This document shows, in pieces, positions 5,724 through 7,428 of a stretch of DNA of 7,428 nucleotides. Within the stretch, counting starts at the first letter, position 1, and every line of letters starts with the position of its first letter. The notes under the pieces were generated by a model. That model made no database searches and had not been told where the DNA came from. It worked only from the letters and a program-made list of their open reading frames with translations. The stretch is taken from positions 1 to 7,428 of the forward strand of contig JAJXVC010000093.1 of the NCBI GenBank assembly GCA_021782295.1, given 5' to 3'. The DNA comes from a bacterium. Lineage in GTDB: Bacteria; Eremiobacterota; Eremiobacteria; Baltobacterales; Baltobacteraceae. The translations under genes were made by a program, and so were the position numbers.

Positions 5724-6875
5724 CTACCGATCTTCCAAAAAGAAGAGTACGAGGCCGACCCCGCCCATGATGATATTTGGAATCCACGCCGCCAGCGTCG
5801 GATTCATCGCGTCGTTGCGCCCGAACGCAGCAGCCGCCGACATCAACAAGAAGTAGATGAAGAACGAAAAGATTGCCATCGCAATTCCAAGCGTGCGCCC
5901 GCGTTTCCCATACCGAATCGCCAGCGGTACCGCCAGCACCATACCGATAACACAGGCAAACGGCCAGGCAAGTTTGTTCGCGAGGCTTATTTCCAGCGAA
6001 CCGAGCGTGCTTCCGCCGATCCCCTGCGATTTGAGCGCGTTAATTTGCGTGCTGAGGGCTTTGCTGTTCATCGTCCAGGAGTCGCTATTGATATTCGAAA
6101 GAAACTGCGCCGCCGTTTCACCTAACGGTAAACCGATCTCGATTCTCTTCACGTGTTGTTGGCTCGTCACATCTCCCTTGAGGTTGTAGCGAGTGTCGAT
6201 GACGTTGTGGAGGATCAGGAGCGAGCCGTCAACCGTCGCGGTGGTTGCTTGCAGCGTTTCGTTCCACGGCCCGAAGTGCGCCGGTTTAAATATTTGCACG
6301 TCGAGCATGGTTTTGTTATCCGGAGCGACTTGTGTGACGTAGAAAACATTCCCGGTATCGGGATCTTTGCGGAAAAACTGCGGTTCAACCGGCAGCGAAT
6401 TCGTGTGGTAGATGATTTGATAGAACGTCCGCGTTGAAAGATCCACGGCTTTGGGCGACACGTATTCGTTGGTGAGATAGGCAACGGCGAACATCGCGAT
6501 CCCGAAGAGCATCGGCGTCATTGCTATGCGCGCAAGCGAAATTCCCGAAGTCCGCATCGCGACGACCTCGTTATCACCCATCAAGCGACCCATCGCCAGC
6601 AAGCCGGCGAAGAGCGTTGCGAATGGGAACGCCATCGGGACCGCTTGCGGAATGCGGAAAACCACGAAGCGAAGAACCAAAAAAAACGGGGCATGTTCGT
6701 TGATGATGTAGTCTGCGGCGAGGAAGAAGATGTTGAGCGCCCAGAAAATGAGATATGCAGAAAGTGCAAACGCAAATGGCCCCAAAATTTCGCGCAGCAC
6801 GTAGCCATCGAGAATGGGGAGTCGCGGAAACGCCAGATGTCGAGGCAGCGGGCGTTGTGCGGTTAGCGAAGCCAT
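5724..6875 (-). CDS. LptF/LptG family LPS export permease (YjgP/YjgQ)
   Basis: A 383-residue inner-membrane protein of the LptF/LptG family, whose members pair to form the membrane part of the LptB2FG ABC transporter that extracts LPS from the inner membrane. Predicted topology is classic: three helices (about 33-56, 64-97, 117-137), a periplasmic beta-jellyroll domain (about 140-295) and three more helices (about 301-321, 328-350, 361-380). The family motif NEVVAMRTSGISLARI (102-117), which forms the coupling region for the LptB ATPase, is intact, as are LANKLAWPFACVIGMVLAVPLAIRYGKRGR (298-327) and the AAWIPN segment near the end. Length is close to E. coli LptF (366), with about 18 extra N-terminal residues. 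It cannot be assigned to LptF or LptG by eye. No partner permease or LptB is in the window. It starts 24 nt after the transglycosylase stop; no strong ribosome binding site is seen. Confidence 0.92.
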   Translation of the reverse strand: MASLTAQRPLPRHLAFPRLPILDGYVLREILGPFAFALSAYLIFWALNIFFLAADYIINEHAPFFLVLRFVVFRIPQAVPMAFPFATLFAGLLAMGRLMGDNEVVAMRTSGISLARIAMTPMLFGIAMFAVAYLTNEYVSPKAVDLSTRTFYQIIYHTNSLPVEPQFFRKDPDTGNVFYVTQVAPDNKTMLDVQIFKPAHFGPWNETLQATTATVDGSLLILHNVIDTRYNLKGDVTSQQHVKRIEIGLPLGETAAQFLSNINSDSWTMNSKALSTQINALKSQGIGGSTLGSLEISLANKLAWPFACVIGMVLAVPLAIRYGKRGRTLGIAMAIFSFFIYFLLMSAAAAFGRNDAMNPTLAAWIPNIIMGGVGLVLFFLEDR

Positions 6876-6899
6876 CGCGCGCCCAGCCGAATACGAAAG

Positions 6900-7373
6900 C
6901 TAATTGTTGCGATACGCTGCGAGGACGCGCGCGACGTACTCTTGCGTTTCGGCGTAGGGCGGAATACCGTGATAGCGATCGACGGCGCCTGGGCCGGCGT
7001 TATACGCCGCAAGGGCGAGTTCGGTGTCGCCGCGATATCGCGCGAGCATCGCGTGCAAATAATGAGCGCCGCACGAAACATTCTGTTGCGGGTCGAACGC
7101 ATCGGTGATGCCGCAATCTTCGGCGGTCGCAGGCATGAGTTGCATGAGCCCCTCGGCCCCCACCCGACTGATCGCGCCGGGGTCGCCGGCGGATTCGGTG
7201 AGGATGACCGCCCGCACGAGCCGCGCCGAGATGCCCTCGCGGGAGGCTGCCGCGATTGCGAGTTGGTCGATCCGCGACGGCGGTAACGACTGCGGTGCAT
7301 ACGGCAAGTAGCCTCCCCCACCGCACCCGGCGAGGAAGACGACCGCGAGCGTCGCCCGGAGCCAAAATTGCAT
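6900..7373 (-). CDS. Small lytic transglycosylase lipoprotein (SLT domain)
   Basis: A 157-residue lipoprotein. The signal sequence MQFWLRATLAVVFLAGC ends in a perfect LAGC lipobox (Cys17), which supports the ATG at 7373. After a short linker, the SLT/lysozyme-like domain fills residues 35-155. Visible motifs: catalytic Glu60 in ILTESAGDPGAIS, the GLMQLMPATA motif (75-84), the DPQQNVSCGAHYL segment (94-106) and ALAAYNAGPGAVDRYHGIPPYAETQEYV (120-147). This is the soluble lytic transglycosylase family 1 pattern, which cleaves the MurNAc-GlcNAc bond to give a 1,6-anhydro product. Two further Cys (87 and 101) could form a disulfide. It is a near-minimal SLT protein, lacking the alpha-helical superhelix of Slt70. 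It heads the block with lptF/G and lptD. No ribosome binding site is seen close to the ATG and its frame stays open to the right edge, so a longer protein cannot be excluded, but the lipobox argues against it. Confidence 0.9.
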   Translation of the reverse strand: MQFWLRATLAVVFLAGCGGGGYLPYAPQSLPPSRIDQLAIAAASREGISARLVRAVILTESAGDPGAISRVGAEGLMQLMPATAEDCGITDAFDPQQNVSCGAHYLHAMLARYRGDTELALAAYNAGPGAVDRYHGIPPYAETQEYVARVLAAYRNN

Positions 7374-7428
7374 CGTGAAGGGGTTCGCCGGGTTGGGTCC
7401 GCCGCCTTCCCCTGCCGCCCCGGGCGAC
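7374..7428. other. Right-edge leader upstream of the transglycosylase gene
   Basis: These 55 bases precede the transglycosylase start. On the minus strand no frame has a stop codon here, so the end of an upstream gene is not visible. A purine-rich GGGGAAGG occurs about 31 nt before the ATG, too far to be its ribosome binding site. It could belong to the end of another gene or be leader sequence; no promoter is recognisable. Confidence 0.3.

Overview
The window is a bacterial chromosome segment of mostly high GC, carrying cell-envelope genes. It encodes machinery found only in bacteria with an outer membrane: an LptF/LptG-type permease, an LptD-type barrel, an LptC-like bitopic protein, apolipoprotein N-acyltransferase (Lnt) and several lipoproteins. 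The organism is therefore a diderm that very likely makes LPS or a related glycolipid. The Ser/Ala/Pro-rich linkers and diverged Lpt proteins would fit an under-sampled phylum such as Candidatus Eremiobacterota (WPS-2), but that placement is inference and cannot be proved from this sequence.

Layout: six of the seven genes lie on the minus strand, so transcription runs right to left, in two blocks. Block A (7373 to 3289) is a small lytic transglycosylase lipoprotein, then the LptF/G permease, then the LptD-like protein, separated by 24 and 5 nt. Block B (2476 to the left edge) is lnt, an LptC-like gene that overlaps lnt by ATGA, and a partial lipoprotein gene whose Shine-Dalgarno sequence overlaps the lptC stop codon. 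Between the blocks, on the plus strand, is one gene (2433-3248) for an unrecognised lipoprotein with an (SASP)n linker. It converges on lptD (40 nt apart, containing a hairpin) and diverges from lnt with overlapping 5' ends.

How the genes fit together: LptF/G extracts the glycolipid from the inner membrane. The LptC-like protein would pass it into the periplasmic bridge, and LptD would insert it in the outer leaflet. Lnt finishes lipoprotein acylation, which the transglycosylase, the plus-strand protein and the partial protein at the left edge would all need. The transglycosylase cleaves peptidoglycan. The window is thus an envelope-biogenesis locus. LptA, LptB, LptE and a second LptF/G partner are not present here.

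No tRNA, rRNA, CRISPR array, insertion sequence or phage gene was recognised. There is no gene-free stretch above 300 bases. The most unusual features are the head-to-head overlap of lnt with the plus-strand lipoprotein gene, that uncharacterised lipoprotein itself, and the long Pro-rich insert in the LptD-like protein.
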